From JAWXBG01 sp044375415 (GTDB lineage: Bacteria > Bacteroidota > Bacteroidia > Flavobacteriales_D > Sanyastnellaceae), in contig JBILMS010000018.1 in the NCBI GenBank assembly GCA_044375415.1, positions 1 to 52,444 on the forward strand: a DNA stretch of 52,444 bases, read 5' to 3'. This document shows, in pieces, positions 24,412 through 32,930 of the stretch (position 1 is its first letter; each line of letters opens with the position of its first letter). The notes beneath the pieces are model-generated. The model did no database searches and was not told the DNA's origin. It saw only the letters and a list, made by a program, of their open reading frames with translations. Position numbers and translations under genes: made by a program.

Positions 24412-25782
24412 ATGAATAAGCTGATTTCCACATTTTTTCTGATATTATTTTACCTTGCTTCATATGAGCAGGAATGGAATACACTTGATAATGTGGAGTT
24501 ATCAGGTAGTGCGGTCAGGTGTTTCAAGATATACCAAGATACCTTGCACATAGGAGCGGGTATTTCAGAATTGAACGGAGAAGCTTCTGTTGGTATTCTT
24601 CTTTGGGACAGTATTTCGGTGAACTCGCTTTCAGGGGATATTGCTGGTACAAGGGATTTTGATTTTTTGGAAGATTCTCTATATATGGTCGGATTGTTTT
24701 CGAGCATTTCTGATATTGATGGAACTATAGGGGTTGCATCATGGAACGGTTTCAATTGGAATAGCGTTGGTGGAGGAGGCGTAAGTTTAGCGGATAAGCC
24801 CCGATGTTGTGAGAATTTTCAGGACAAACTTTATGTGTCACACGAATTTCAGAATATAGGTTCAGTGACAGGGACGAACGGCTTCGCCGCATGGGACGGC
24901 GCTGGATGGACTGCTCCGGAATCTGTCTATGGCTTCGATTTAGGTCCACGAGTAATGTGTGTCTTTGATGGATATTTATGGGGTGGTGGAGATATAGATT
25001 TCACTACAGAGGACGTTCCTATCAACAATATCGCTCGATTTGATGGAGAGCATTGGTACGATGTGAATGGTGGTATGAGCGGGACAGTTCAGGCTTTTTA
25101 TCCGGATGAAGAAGAGGGTCGATTATATGCAGGAGGAAGTGGTTCTTTGGCACAGTTCGGAGATGTTTCTTGTCCAAACAATGTAGTTTATTGGGATGGC
25201 GAAAATTGGAATTCGGTGGGGATATACAATGATATTAACTACGATATAAAAGCACTTACGAAGTATCGCGGACAGATTTATGCCGGAGGATATTTTCAAT
25301 TGAATGGTGTCACCGAAAAACTGGCTTACTTCGATGGAGTGCACTGGCAAGCAGTACCGGGTGCAGGAACCATCGATGGAGCCGTAGATGCCCTTGAAGT
25401 GTACAAAGATGAATTATACATAGGAGGCACTTTTACCGAAATGGGCGGACTAGAAGTACCCGGATTGATCCGCTATTATCTTCATCCAGACAGCGTGCAG
25501 TGGGGAGTGGAGGACACAACGTGGATTGAAGATCATTCTAGTTCCTTCGATTTTTCGGTTTATCCAAATCCGGCAAAGTCGTTTTTACAAATTCAATTTT
25601 CAAAACCGGAACAAGGCGAATTGACGATTTCAGATGCTCAAGGAAACACCATTCTCTCCAAAAGTTTTGAAGGACTGAAAGCCGTGAGCATAGATGTGAA
25701 GCATGTCAAAGTGGGGACTTATATCCTCTCCTGGCATAAAAATGGAGAATTGATTTCAACCAAAAGAGTTTTGATAGAATAG
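24412..25782 (+). CDS. Propeller-like T9SS protein, paralogue B
   Basis: The 456-aa product is homologous along its whole length to the gene at 14339. The N-terminal 165 residues are moderately similar, residues about 168-371 are about 97% identical, and the sorting domain (about 382-456; VYPNPAKSFL, GTYILSWH) is clearly diverged. It has the same WDG..W / YAGG repeats. The signal peptide (MNKLISTFFLILFYLAS) ends in YEQEW where paralogue A has TSAQDW, so the usual SAQ cleavage site is degraded; cleavage may be shifted. Start ATG 24412 aligns with paralogue A. Likely cell-surface; function unknown. Confidence 0.86.
   Translation: MNKLISTFFLILFYLASYEQEWNTLDNVELSGSAVRCFKIYQDTLHIGAGISELNGEASVGILLWDSISVNSLSGDIAGTRDFDFLEDSLYMVGLFSSISDIDGTIGVASWNGFNWNSVGGGGVSLADKPRCCENFQDKLYVSHEFQNIGSVTGTNGFAAWDGAGWTAPESVYGFDLGPRVMCVFDGYLWGGGDIDFTTEDVPINNIARFDGEHWYDVNGGMSGTVQAFYPDEEEGRLYAGGSGSLAQFGDVSCPNNVVYWDGENWNSVGIYNDINYDIKALTKYRGQIYAGGYFQLNGVTEKLAYFDGVHWQAVPGAGTIDGAVDALEVYKDELYIGGTFTEMGGLEVPGLIRYYLHPDSVQWGVEDTTWIEDHSSSFDFSVYPNPAKSFLQIQFSKPEQGELTISDAQGNTILSKSFEGLKAVSIDVKHVKVGTYILSWHKNGELISTKRVLIE
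24913..25526 (+). repeat. 614-bp near-identical tract, copy B
   Basis: Partner of 14840-15453, same orientation and same length. Only six amino-acid differences, with patchy silent changes. The two copies bracket the efflux operon and the 22902 gene, about 10.07 kb apart. Confidence 0.9.
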
Positions 25783-25840
25783 GTATTGATATCATTCGCT
25801 AGAAAAATCCCAGTTCCCCAAGTAGTCAAAGTTCGCTCCA

Positions 25841-25950
25841 CATTAGCACATTAGCACATTAGCACATCAGCACATTGGCTAATTGGCTAATTCGCTAATT
25901 GGCACATTGCGCATTAGCACATCAGCACATCAGCAGATTAGCACATTAAC
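25841..25950. repeat. Octamer tandem array, about 14 units, abutting a stop codon
   Basis: Phased 8-nt units: CATTAGCA x3, CATCAGCA, CATTGGCT, AATTGGCT, AATTCGCT, AATTGGCA, a 7-nt unit CATTGCG, CATTAGCA, CATCAGCA x2, GATTAGCA, then CATTAAC. The middle units (GGCTAATT) are the reverse complement of AATTAGCC, so the array flips orientation inside. It ends on the stop codon of the minus-strand gene at 25950, filling the gap between two convergent genes. Confidence 0.85.
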
Positions 25951-28900
25951 TACAGCTTCTCCACTTCTTTGAAAAGCGGTTTATCCATTTTTTCTACATC
26001 GGCTCTCCATTGTTTCCAATCGTTTTGCATCAGTTGATTAATGGCATCTACGATTTTGTTGGTTTCAATCTCGAGTTTTGCAACTGCATTTTTCGCATTG
26101 GTACCAGGAACAGAAGACCCGGTATTGATCAGCGAAAAAGCTCCCCACACCATGTCCATATAGCGAGTTTCAATGTCGGAGATTCCTTTCACTCCTTCCG
26201 GTGTCATGTACATCGCTTCAATAGCACTGATGCGTTTAGAAATAGAATCGCCTTTGGCAATAAGATCTTTTTTCAAACTGTCATCCACATTCACCAACGA
26301 TTTTTTTACAAGTTCAATACTTTTTTTCGCCGACTTCAATTGCTCAAATCCTTTGTCAGCGCGTTCTACATTGGAACGGATTTTTGTGTACAAAGCCAAC
26401 TTAGCTTCTTGAGCGGTGGCATTAAACGGAATACGTGGATCGTAATGAACGGTAACTTCTGTCGAGTCGCGATTGCCCTGATAATTAAATACAACTTTGT
26501 ATTTACCGGGCATTACCGATGGACCATTGCCCGGTTCTTCCATCTCTTCCGGATTGCGATCGCGACGACTGGGTGTGCGGAAACCTTTTGTATCAAAATT
26601 CCAATAGAGTCTGTTTAATCCGGTGTCAGGTTCATGTTTGAAGGAACGAAGCGTATCGCCCTGCATGTTGAATATGGTGATCACCGTTTTCTTCTCCTTT
26701 TTCTCTTCTTTCTTTTCATCTTTCACTTCAGCGTCTTGCTTCTCAGAATCTTCTTTTTTCTTTTCGTCTTTCTCTTTGCCTTTTTCTTTTTTGCCTTTGC
26801 TCGATTTATCATCTGCTTTAGGTTCTTCTGCTTTTTTCTCCTCTACAAAAAAGTGATACTGCAAAAGAGCTCCATAGTCTTTATTCTCTCCGCTGAAGTG
26901 ATGATCCGCCGGAAAACGTTGACCTCTCGGACGTGTATAGTTGGCCATATACGCATCGGGAGAATCGTAGGCATAGATTTTATTCTTTAAGACGTCAGGT
27001 CCTTTTGCGGCCAGTTCTCGCAAAGGATGAATAGCATCGAGAACGAAAGCAGCTCTTCCAAAAGTTCCGATTACGAGATCATCTTCTTTACGCTGAATTT
27101 TTAAATCTTGTGTAGCAACTGATGGATAATCTTTATCCCATTTCGTCCAATTGGCACCTTTATCAACGGAAACATACAATCCATTTTCAGTACCCAAAAA
27201 AATCAACTTCGATTCCAAATGGTCTTGAGCAACACTTAAACAATGCCCGCTTACTTTTTTTTCGTCCACCAAATTTTTCCAAGTTTTACCTCTATCGGAG
27301 GAATAGAATAGATAAGGTTTCCAATCGTTTTGACGATAGTTATTTACTACCACAAAAACTTCCTGATTATTCGATGGGCCAAGAACGACTTGACTAATCC
27401 ATCCGTTTTTAGGCCAACCGGCAATTGACGAAGAGACGTTTCTCCAAGTTTTACCGCGATCGGAAGTGAACTGCAAATTACCGTCATCCGTTCCTACCCA
27501 AATAGCATTCGGATCTTTGTGGTCGGGGCAAATGGAAATAATCGTACAATAGTTTTCGGCCGCAGTGGCATCAATTGTTAGTCCACCACTTTCTGCTTGT
27601 TTTAATTTCGTGGTATCGTTGGTAGTTAGATCCGGTGAAATTATTTCCCACGACAATCCACGGTCTTTGCTGTAATGTAAAAACTGACTTCCGAAATAAA
27701 CTCCATCTGCATAATGTGGATCGCTTGATATACCGCTGTTCCAATTAAATCGGAGATCAATGGTATCCGGGTGTTCCGGACGAATAAATACATTGTCACC
27801 GGTTTCTGTATCGATGTGCATCACATAACCACCTTGAGACATTGCGTATACATATCGTGAATCGTTGGGATGAGGAACTACATCGAAACCATCGCCAAAA
27901 GCGACTTCTAACCAGTCTTCATCTCGAATACCCTCTTCGTGCCAAACATATCCGGGTCCAACCCAACTTCCATTGTCTTGCATTCCACCGTACACATGAT
28001 AAGGAGTATCGTTATCTACATTGATGTGATAAAACTGACCGAGGGGTAGATTATTTACAAATTGCCAAGTACGTCCACCGTCTCTCGAAATATTCAGTCC
28101 ACCGTCGTTTCCTTCGATCATGTAGAGTGGATTGTCTTTGCTGATCCAAAAGGCATGATGATCAGGATGGACACCCCAATAGGGTAGAAGTGTATTCCAT
28201 GTTTTACCTCCGTCGATACTTTCACTGAATGTACTGTGCAAGTAGAAAAGGTGATTTTCGTTTTTAGGATCAACATAAATTTCGTTGTAGTAAAAAGGTC
28301 GATCATCCACATTTTCTTTGGTCACGAGATTCCATGTAAATCCTCCATCAGTCGATTTATAAAGTCCGGTGCTTTTTGATTCAACAAGTGCATAAACCAC
28401 TTTTGGATTCGAAGGCGAAATGGCTAAACCGATTCTTCCCAATTCTCCTTCGGGTAGACCCTCTTTATCCGTAATTTTTTTCCAGGTTGTTCCACCATCC
28501 AGACTCATATGTAATGCACTTCCTTTACCGCCGCTATTGAAAAAATAGGGTTTGCGACCGTATTCCCACATGGAAGCAAAGAGTTTATTGGGATTTCGAG
28601 GATCGAGTATAAGATCGGCACATCCCGTGGAGTCGTTTACAAAAAGTACCTTATCCCAAGTTTTTCCTCCGTTTTGAGTTCTAAAAACCCCTCTTTCGGC
28701 ATTAGAACCCCAGATAGACCCCATGCAAGCCGCATAAACAACGTTACTATTCCTAGGATCTACAACTACTCTATGAATAGTTTTGGTTTGCTCCAGACCT
28801 TTTAGCTCCCATGTTCTACCACCATCTATACTTTTAAAAATACCGGCACCGCTTGTGTGTGAGTTTCTTGGATTTCCCTCGCCCGTTCCGGCCCAAATAA

Positions 28901-29198
28901 TGTCAGGATTAGAGGGGTCAACAGCAACAGAACCAATACCTTGCACGGGCTGTTTGTCAAAAAGGGGATCCCAAGTTAGACCACCGTTTTCGCTTTTCCA
29001 CAATCCTCCGGATGCCGTACCCACATAAATAGTGTTGGGGTCGTGTTCCGGCACGTCGACCGAGGTAACCCGTCCACTGGTAACGGCCGGACCGATAGAT
29101 CGTATGTTCATATCGTCAAATTGATCTAGCGGAATTTGCTGACCTGCAGAGGTAAAGGCTATAGATACTAAACTGAGAATAGGAAGTAAACGTTTCAT
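25950..29198 (-). CDS. Large BNR/sortilin-like propeller protein with Lys/Glu-rich insert
   Basis: The 1082-aa product has a signal peptide (MKRLLPILSLVSIAFTSAGQ). A VPS10/BNR-type propeller follows (about 25-740) with many Asp-box repeats (SENGGLTWDP, SIDGGRTWEL, TQNGGKTWDK, SLDGGTTWKK, SSDRGKTWKN). Residues about 783-838 are an extreme Lys/Glu run (EEKKAEEPKADDKSS and on). After this comes a beta-sandwich (TVITIFNMQGDTLRSF, YWNFDTKGFRTPSRR, MPGKYKVVF) and a helical C-terminus (about 950-1082). The family is annotated as WD40/YVTN/BNR-like or glycosyl hydrolase in Bacteroidota, and no catalytic residues are evident. There is no T9SS domain, so it is probably periplasmic. Start at ATG 29198. 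Confidence 0.88.
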   Translation of the reverse strand: MKRLLPILSLVSIAFTSAGQQIPLDQFDDMNIRSIGPAVTSGRVTSVDVPEHDPNTIYVGTASGGLWKSENGGLTWDPLFDKQPVQGIGSVAVDPSNPDIIWAGTGEGNPRNSHTSGAGIFKSIDGGRTWELKGLEQTKTIHRVVVDPRNSNVVYAACMGSIWGSNAERGVFRTQNGGKTWDKVLFVNDSTGCADLILDPRNPNKLFASMWEYGRKPYFFNSGGKGSALHMSLDGGTTWKKITDKEGLPEGELGRIGLAISPSNPKVVYALVESKSTGLYKSTDGGFTWNLVTKENVDDRPFYYNEIYVDPKNENHLFYLHSTFSESIDGGKTWNTLLPYWGVHPDHHAFWISKDNPLYMIEGNDGGLNISRDGGRTWQFVNNLPLGQFYHINVDNDTPYHVYGGMQDNGSWVGPGYVWHEEGIRDEDWLEVAFGDGFDVVPHPNDSRYVYAMSQGGYVMHIDTETGDNVFIRPEHPDTIDLRFNWNSGISSDPHYADGVYFGSQFLHYSKDRGLSWEIISPDLTTNDTTKLKQAESGGLTIDATAAENYCTIISICPDHKDPNAIWVGTDDGNLQFTSDRGKTWRNVSSSIAGWPKNGWISQVVLGPSNNQEVFVVVNNYRQNDWKPYLFYSSDRGKTWKNLVDEKKVSGHCLSVAQDHLESKLIFLGTENGLYVSVDKGANWTKWDKDYPSVATQDLKIQRKEDDLVIGTFGRAAFVLDAIHPLRELAAKGPDVLKNKIYAYDSPDAYMANYTRPRGQRFPADHHFSGENKDYGALLQYHFFVEEKKAEEPKADDKSSKGKKEKGKEKDEKKKEDSEKQDAEVKDEKKEEKKEKKTVITIFNMQGDTLRSFKHEPDTGLNRLYWNFDTKGFRTPSRRDRNPEEMEEPGNGPSVMPGKYKVVFNYQGNRDSTEVTVHYDPRIPFNATAQEAKLALYTKIRSNVERADKGFEQLKSAKKSIELVKKSLVNVDDSLKKDLIAKGDSISKRISAIEAMYMTPEGVKGISDIETRYMDMVWGAFSLINTGSSVPGTNAKNAVAKLEIETNKIVDAINQLMQNDWKQWRADVEKMDKPLFKEVEKL

Positions 29199-29314
29199 AA
29201 TGTGGTGTGTGAATTGCGAAGGAAAGGTATTGTCATCAAGTATCCAAAGATTTTGTGTTGAGCGGACAGAAGGCCGTGTGGAATTGACTTTCTTTGCCTT
29301 TCCAGAGAGTAGCC

Positions 29315-30418
29315 TTGACTAAGCAACGAATACTTCATATTACCCCTTGGTATCCAAATGAGCGACAGCCGGGTCAAGCCGTTTGGATTCAACGTCATGT
29401 GCGATGTTTGGAGCCCTATTTCGATCAGCATGTCTTGCATATCGAAGTGGAATTCGGAGGGCTCGGTTTTCGAAAAAAGAAAGAAGAATTCGTAACAGAA
29501 ATTTCTGTTCGCATCCCTTGGTTGAACTGGCGACTGCGCGAGTGGATTTATTGGATGATTTTAGTTTCGTTTTGCATTCGAAATCGTCCCCATCGGAACT
29601 TTGACATTGTAAATTTTCATATTGCTTATCCCGCATGTGTTTGGGAACATCGCATTTCGCGTTTACTTCCAAAAAAGAAGATCATAACAGAACATTGGAG
29701 TTATTATCATTTCCATTTTCACAGTCGTTACAAACTGACGCGGATTAAAAATATTTTTAAAAGAGGCATACCCGTTTTCACCGTGTCTGAAGCACTAGCT
29801 CGGGACATTGAATTATTCTCCGGCAACAAAATTGATTTTAAAGTAGTTCCAAATGCAGTGGATCAACAGATTTTTCATTTGGATGAAACGGTTGTTCAAA
29901 CAGGTCATTTTTTTATGGCAGCCTATTGGAAAGCACCAAAAAATCCATTTGCCGTTTTGCATGGGATAAATGTCCTAAAAGAGAAAGGCATCATCATAAA
30001 AGTAAGGATAGCCGGATACGGTCCACTTTGGGAACAGTTGAAATCGCAAGTGAGTTTGCTTCAGTTGGAAGATCAAATAGAATTGATTGGAAAAATAGAC
30101 TCATCTCAAATGTGCAAAGAATTGAATCGTGCGACTGCTTTCATTTTGCCCTCCGAATACGAGACTTTTTCTGTAGTTTGCGCGGAAGCATTGAGTTGTG
30201 GTTGTCCTGTTTTAAGTGAACCCTTTGGAGCTCTACCCGAATTGGTGACACCCGGCAATGGTTTGCTCCGCGAGGAAGAAGAAACGTGGAGTAGTTTACT
30301 CGAAAGGTTTGTGCATCACTCGCCTTTTGATAGAAAGTCGATCGCTGATCGTTCACGCGAAAAATATTCTTCAGAGAAAGTGGGATTATTATATTCTGAT
30401 GTTTTAAAAGCATTGTAA
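29315..30418 (+). CDS. Glycosyltransferase family 4
   Basis: The most plausible start is TTG 29315, just before TKQRILHITPWYPNERQPGQ, the usual GT4 N-terminus; an in-frame TTG at 29294 would add seven residues, and no ATG is available. The product (about 367 aa) is a GT-B fold enzyme: the N-terminal domain has EHWSYYHFH, the hinge has VPNAVD, and the C-terminal domain has VRIAGYGP, IGKIDSS and the EX7E motif in PSEYETFSVVCAEALSCGCP. It transfers sugar from a nucleotide donor, cytoplasmic side. It is followed after 18 bases by a WcaF-type acetyltransferase and then a GT2, forming a surface polysaccharide cluster. Confidence 0.9.
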   Translation: MTKQRILHITPWYPNERQPGQAVWIQRHVRCLEPYFDQHVLHIEVEFGGLGFRKKKEEFVTEISVRIPWLNWRLREWIYWMILVSFCIRNRPHRNFDIVNFHIAYPACVWEHRISRLLPKKKIITEHWSYYHFHFHSRYKLTRIKNIFKRGIPVFTVSEALARDIELFSGNKIDFKVVPNAVDQQIFHLDETVVQTGHFFMAAYWKAPKNPFAVLHGINVLKEKGIIIKVRIAGYGPLWEQLKSQVSLLQLEDQIELIGKIDSSQMCKELNRATAFILPSEYETFSVVCAEALSCGCPVLSEPFGALPELVTPGNGLLREEEETWSSLLERFVHHSPFDRKSIADRSREKYSSEKVGLLYSDVLKAL

Positions 30419-30436
30419 GCGATAAATTTGCACCGG

Positions 30437-30991
30437 ATGAATGACATCAAAACAGATCTGAGCACCTTTCGAAATGATTGGTATAAACCGGGAGGTGCAT
30501 TAAAGAGAGTGCTTTGGTATATGGTAAGTACTCTTTTTTTCAAATCATCTTTTCCTTTTAATGGTGTAAAGATTTTTTTCCTCAATTTATTTGGAGCTAA
30601 AATCGGAAAGGGAATTGTGATTAAACCTCATGTCAACATCAAGTATCCCTGGAAACTTAAAGTAGGAAATTATGCGTGGATTGGTGAAGGGGTTTGGATT
30701 GATAGTCTAGGATGTGTGGTAATAGGCGATCATAGCTGTTTATCACAAGGGAGTTTTTTATTGTGTGGAAACCATGATTACAAGAAGTCGACATTCGATT
30801 TGATTGTGAGAGATATTATTTTGGAAGAAGGCGTTTGGATAGGGGCGAAGTCTGTTGTTTGTCCGGGGGTTACTTGCAAGTCCCATTCTGTCTTGAGTGT
30901 GGGATCGGTAGCTACTACAGATCTGGAGTCTTATAGTATTTATCAAGGAAATCCGGCGGTAAAGGTTCGGGACAGAAATCTGAGCGAATGA
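30437..30991 (+). CDS. wcaF: WcaF-type exopolysaccharide O-acetyltransferase
   Basis: Start is set at ATG 30437; an in-frame TTG at 30428 is less likely. The 184-aa product carries the WcaF N-terminal signature (LSTFRNDWYKPGGALKRVLW, FGAKIGKG, HVNIKYPWKLKVGNYAWIGE). A left-handed hexapeptide helix follows with GNHDYKKSTFD, VWIGAKSVVCPGV and GNPAVKVRDR. It would acetylate a polysaccharide precursor using acetyl-CoA in the cytoplasm. A TAAATTTG (-7-like) sequence at 30423-30430 sits in the short gap before it. Its stop overlaps the next gene by 4 bases (ATGA). Confidence 0.9.
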   Translation: MNDIKTDLSTFRNDWYKPGGALKRVLWYMVSTLFFKSSFPFNGVKIFFLNLFGAKIGKGIVIKPHVNIKYPWKLKVGNYAWIGEGVWIDSLGCVVIGDHSCLSQGSFLLCGNHDYKKSTFDLIVRDIILEEGVWIGAKSVVCPGVTCKSHSVLSVGSVATTDLESYSIYQGNPAVKVRDRNLSE

Positions 30992-31737
30992 AAGTTAGCA
31001 TAATTACCGTTTCGTACAACAGTGCATCTACTATCGAAGACACGATTCGATCGGTGGTGTCTCAGACCTATTCCGACATTGAATACATCATTATCGACGG
31101 TGCCTCGAAAGATCGCACATCTGAAATAGTTCAGTCGTATCAATCCGGCGTATCTGTTTTTATCTCTGAGAAAGACAAAGGGATTTACGATGCGATGAAT
31201 AAAGGAGTTGCATTGGCGAAGGGAGACATCATCGGTATTTTGAATAGTGATGATTTTTATGCGGATGAAAATGTGATTAACGATGTTGTTCAGAAAATGC
31301 AAGACTCGGGGGCAGATGTTTTGTATGCCGATTTGGATTATGTGGATCAACAGGACACCAAAAAGATAGTTCGTCGCTGGAAAGCCGGTGCTTATCGCGA
31401 AGGAATTTTTAAGCAAGGTTGGATGCCACCTCATCCTACTTTTTTTATTAAACGAGAGGCCTACGAAAAATTTGGGACATATAATCTCTCCTTACGTTCC
31501 GCTGCCGACTATGAGCTTATGTTGCGGATGCTTCATAAACATAAATTGCGTGTCACCTATTTGTCGCGCACGATCATACACATGCGCACAGGAGGTCAGA
31601 GTAATGTCACCCTAAAGAATCGCATCAAAGCCAATATGGAAGATCGGTTGGCTTGGAAGATGAATGACTTAAAGCCGGGATGGTATACACTAACGTGGAA
31701 ACCTTTGAGGAAGTTGGGTCAGTTTTTAGGCAGATGA
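30988..31737 (+). CDS. Glycosyltransferase family 2
   Basis: The 249-aa product has a GT-A N-terminus: VSIITVSYNSASTIEDTIRSV, YIIIDGASKDRT, SEKDKGIYDAMNKG and the metal/nucleotide motif LNSDDFY. Further GT2 elements are PPHPTFFIKREAYEKFG and AADYELMLRM. The GIYDAMNKG and SNVTLKN features match GT2 enzymes of colanic-acid-like gene clusters. It is translationally coupled to wcaF (ATGA) and ends before a bidirectional terminator. Confidence 0.9.
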   Translation: MKVSIITVSYNSASTIEDTIRSVVSQTYSDIEYIIIDGASKDRTSEIVQSYQSGVSVFISEKDKGIYDAMNKGVALAKGDIIGILNSDDFYADENVINDVVQKMQDSGADVLYADLDYVDQQDTKKIVRRWKAGAYREGIFKQGWMPPHPTFFIKREAYEKFGTYNLSLRSAADYELMLRMLHKHKLRVTYLSRTIIHMRTGGQSNVTLKNRIKANMEDRLAWKMNDLKPGWYTLTWKPLRKLGQFLGR

Positions 31738-31767
31738 TTTCAACGAACAATTCAATGATATATCAAC

Positions 31768-31800
31768 AAAAAGGCTCCCTAATTAAGGAAGCCTTTTTTT
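31768..31800. terminator. Bidirectional intrinsic terminator between convergent genes
   Basis: AAAAAGGCT-C-CCT, loop AATTA, AGG-A-AGCCTTTTTTT: stem of 5 plus 3 bp with one mismatch, flanked by an A-run and a T-run, so it can act in both directions. It lies between the GT2 gene and the minus-strand barrel gene ending at 31821. Confidence 0.85.
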
Positions 31801-31820
31801 ATGAATTGTCATAATATCTA

Positions 31821-32789
31821 TTAGAACTTAGCTCTAGTTCTTCTTACCGTGCTTTTATTTTTGAGCCAACTGTACTTGGATTTATAAAATTTCGAACGAC
31901 CGCGAATTACTTTACCTATCGTCAACTGGGTAGTTAAGTAACTATCGTTGTGTGTCGGGTCGCCACGTTTTGTATTAAAGCCATCCACATATTGGAAGTT
32001 TTGTATGCTGATCGGATAAAATTCCGAATCGGTGTTTTCGGCATTTACACGATCAATTAGTCCTTGATAGGTCTGGTTAACAAATTCCCAACGCTGACCT
32101 TCAGACTCATTGATGTCGGCATAGTTCGTTGAAATATCATCTAAATAATCGGTGAACGTAGTTCTCCAACTAAATTCCCAACCCACTCTCCAAAGTTTAT
32201 TGAATGTGAAATAGAGACCAATACCGGCCGGAATTGCAAGGCCAAACGCAGAGTATTCCTCTTCCTGTCCTTCTGTTTTCCAAGGGCGAAGGTCGAACCA
32301 TTCGCCGTCGTATTGAAGTTCGCCGTTTTTGAATATCTGCCCTTGTGGGTTAGAATAGAATCCGGCTAGTCCGCCGAACAAGTACATTTTGAAATCAGGA
32401 TTGTAATAACCTTGTCCACTTACATCGTTGTCGTACCAGATGGTAAGTTCCACCCGAGCACCGACTTCGACCATTCGATTTCTGAAATTCATATTTCGGG
32501 CACGACGCGGCGGGTTGGTGGTTAATTCGTCGCGATCCTTAATGACTAGGTAATCTAGACTACCCATAAGCGAAAGTCTTTTTGAGAATTTGTAACGCAA
32601 ATATGAGCCGATAGAAACATTCGTGGTATTCAAGTGCATATCCCACACGAAATCACGGCGGGTAAGTTCTTTACCCCCGATATCACCTAGGTAGTTTGCA
32701 GCACCAATTTTGAGCCCATAGTCCCATTGATATTGAGCGAATGCGGACAAACTCATAAAAAAGCTAGCCAGAAATAATAGTCTTTTCAT
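31821..32789 (-). CDS. Outer membrane beta-barrel, PorG/DUF6089-like
   Basis: Start is set at ATG 32789 (MKRLLFLASFFMSLSAFAQ signal peptide); a TTG two codons upstream is ignored. The 322-aa product begins YQWDYGLKIGAANYLGDIGG, characteristic of DUF6089-type barrels. Strands continue with YLRYKFSKRLSLMGSLDY and MVEVGARVELTIWY, and near the end SYLTTQLTIGKVI and a basic tail (KSTVRRTRAKF). The T9SS outer membrane protein PorG belongs to this type of family. A role in the T9SS core or periphery is plausible given how many T9SS clients surround it, but the sequence does not prove it. Confidence 0.75.
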   Translation of the reverse strand: MKRLLFLASFFMSLSAFAQYQWDYGLKIGAANYLGDIGGKELTRRDFVWDMHLNTTNVSIGSYLRYKFSKRLSLMGSLDYLVIKDRDELTTNPPRRARNMNFRNRMVEVGARVELTIWYDNDVSGQGYYNPDFKMYLFGGLAGFYSNPQGQIFKNGELQYDGEWFDLRPWKTEGQEEEYSAFGLAIPAGIGLYFTFNKLWRVGWEFSWRTTFTDYLDDISTNYADINESEGQRWEFVNQTYQGLIDRVNAENTDSEFYPISIQNFQYVDGFNTKRGDPTHNDSYLTTQLTIGKVIRGRSKFYKSKYSWLKNKSTVRRTRAKF

Positions 32790-32930
32790 AGACAAAAAAT
32801 GATTGAGGCTTAATATTGAGGGCTAAAATAGGGCCTTTCACTTAGTCAAGCCAAAATAAATTATCCTTTACGATAAAACGCTTTTGAGGTTATACTTTTC
32901 GCCGCAGGAATTACATAATTTGTCGAGCAA

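Noticed and set aside
25841..25950. CRISPR-like array
   Set aside because: The units are contiguous octamers without spacers, and there are no cas genes in the window.
26010..26618. Plus-strand 202-codon frame
   Set aside because: Antisense to the helical C-terminus of the BNR protein, rich in F, H and R from reversed Lys/Glu codons; no signal or domain.
29198..29315. Clear divergent promoter pair between the BNR gene and the GT4 gene
   Set aside because: Only one-mismatch -7 boxes with wrong spacing were found (e.g. TACCTTTC on the minus strand).
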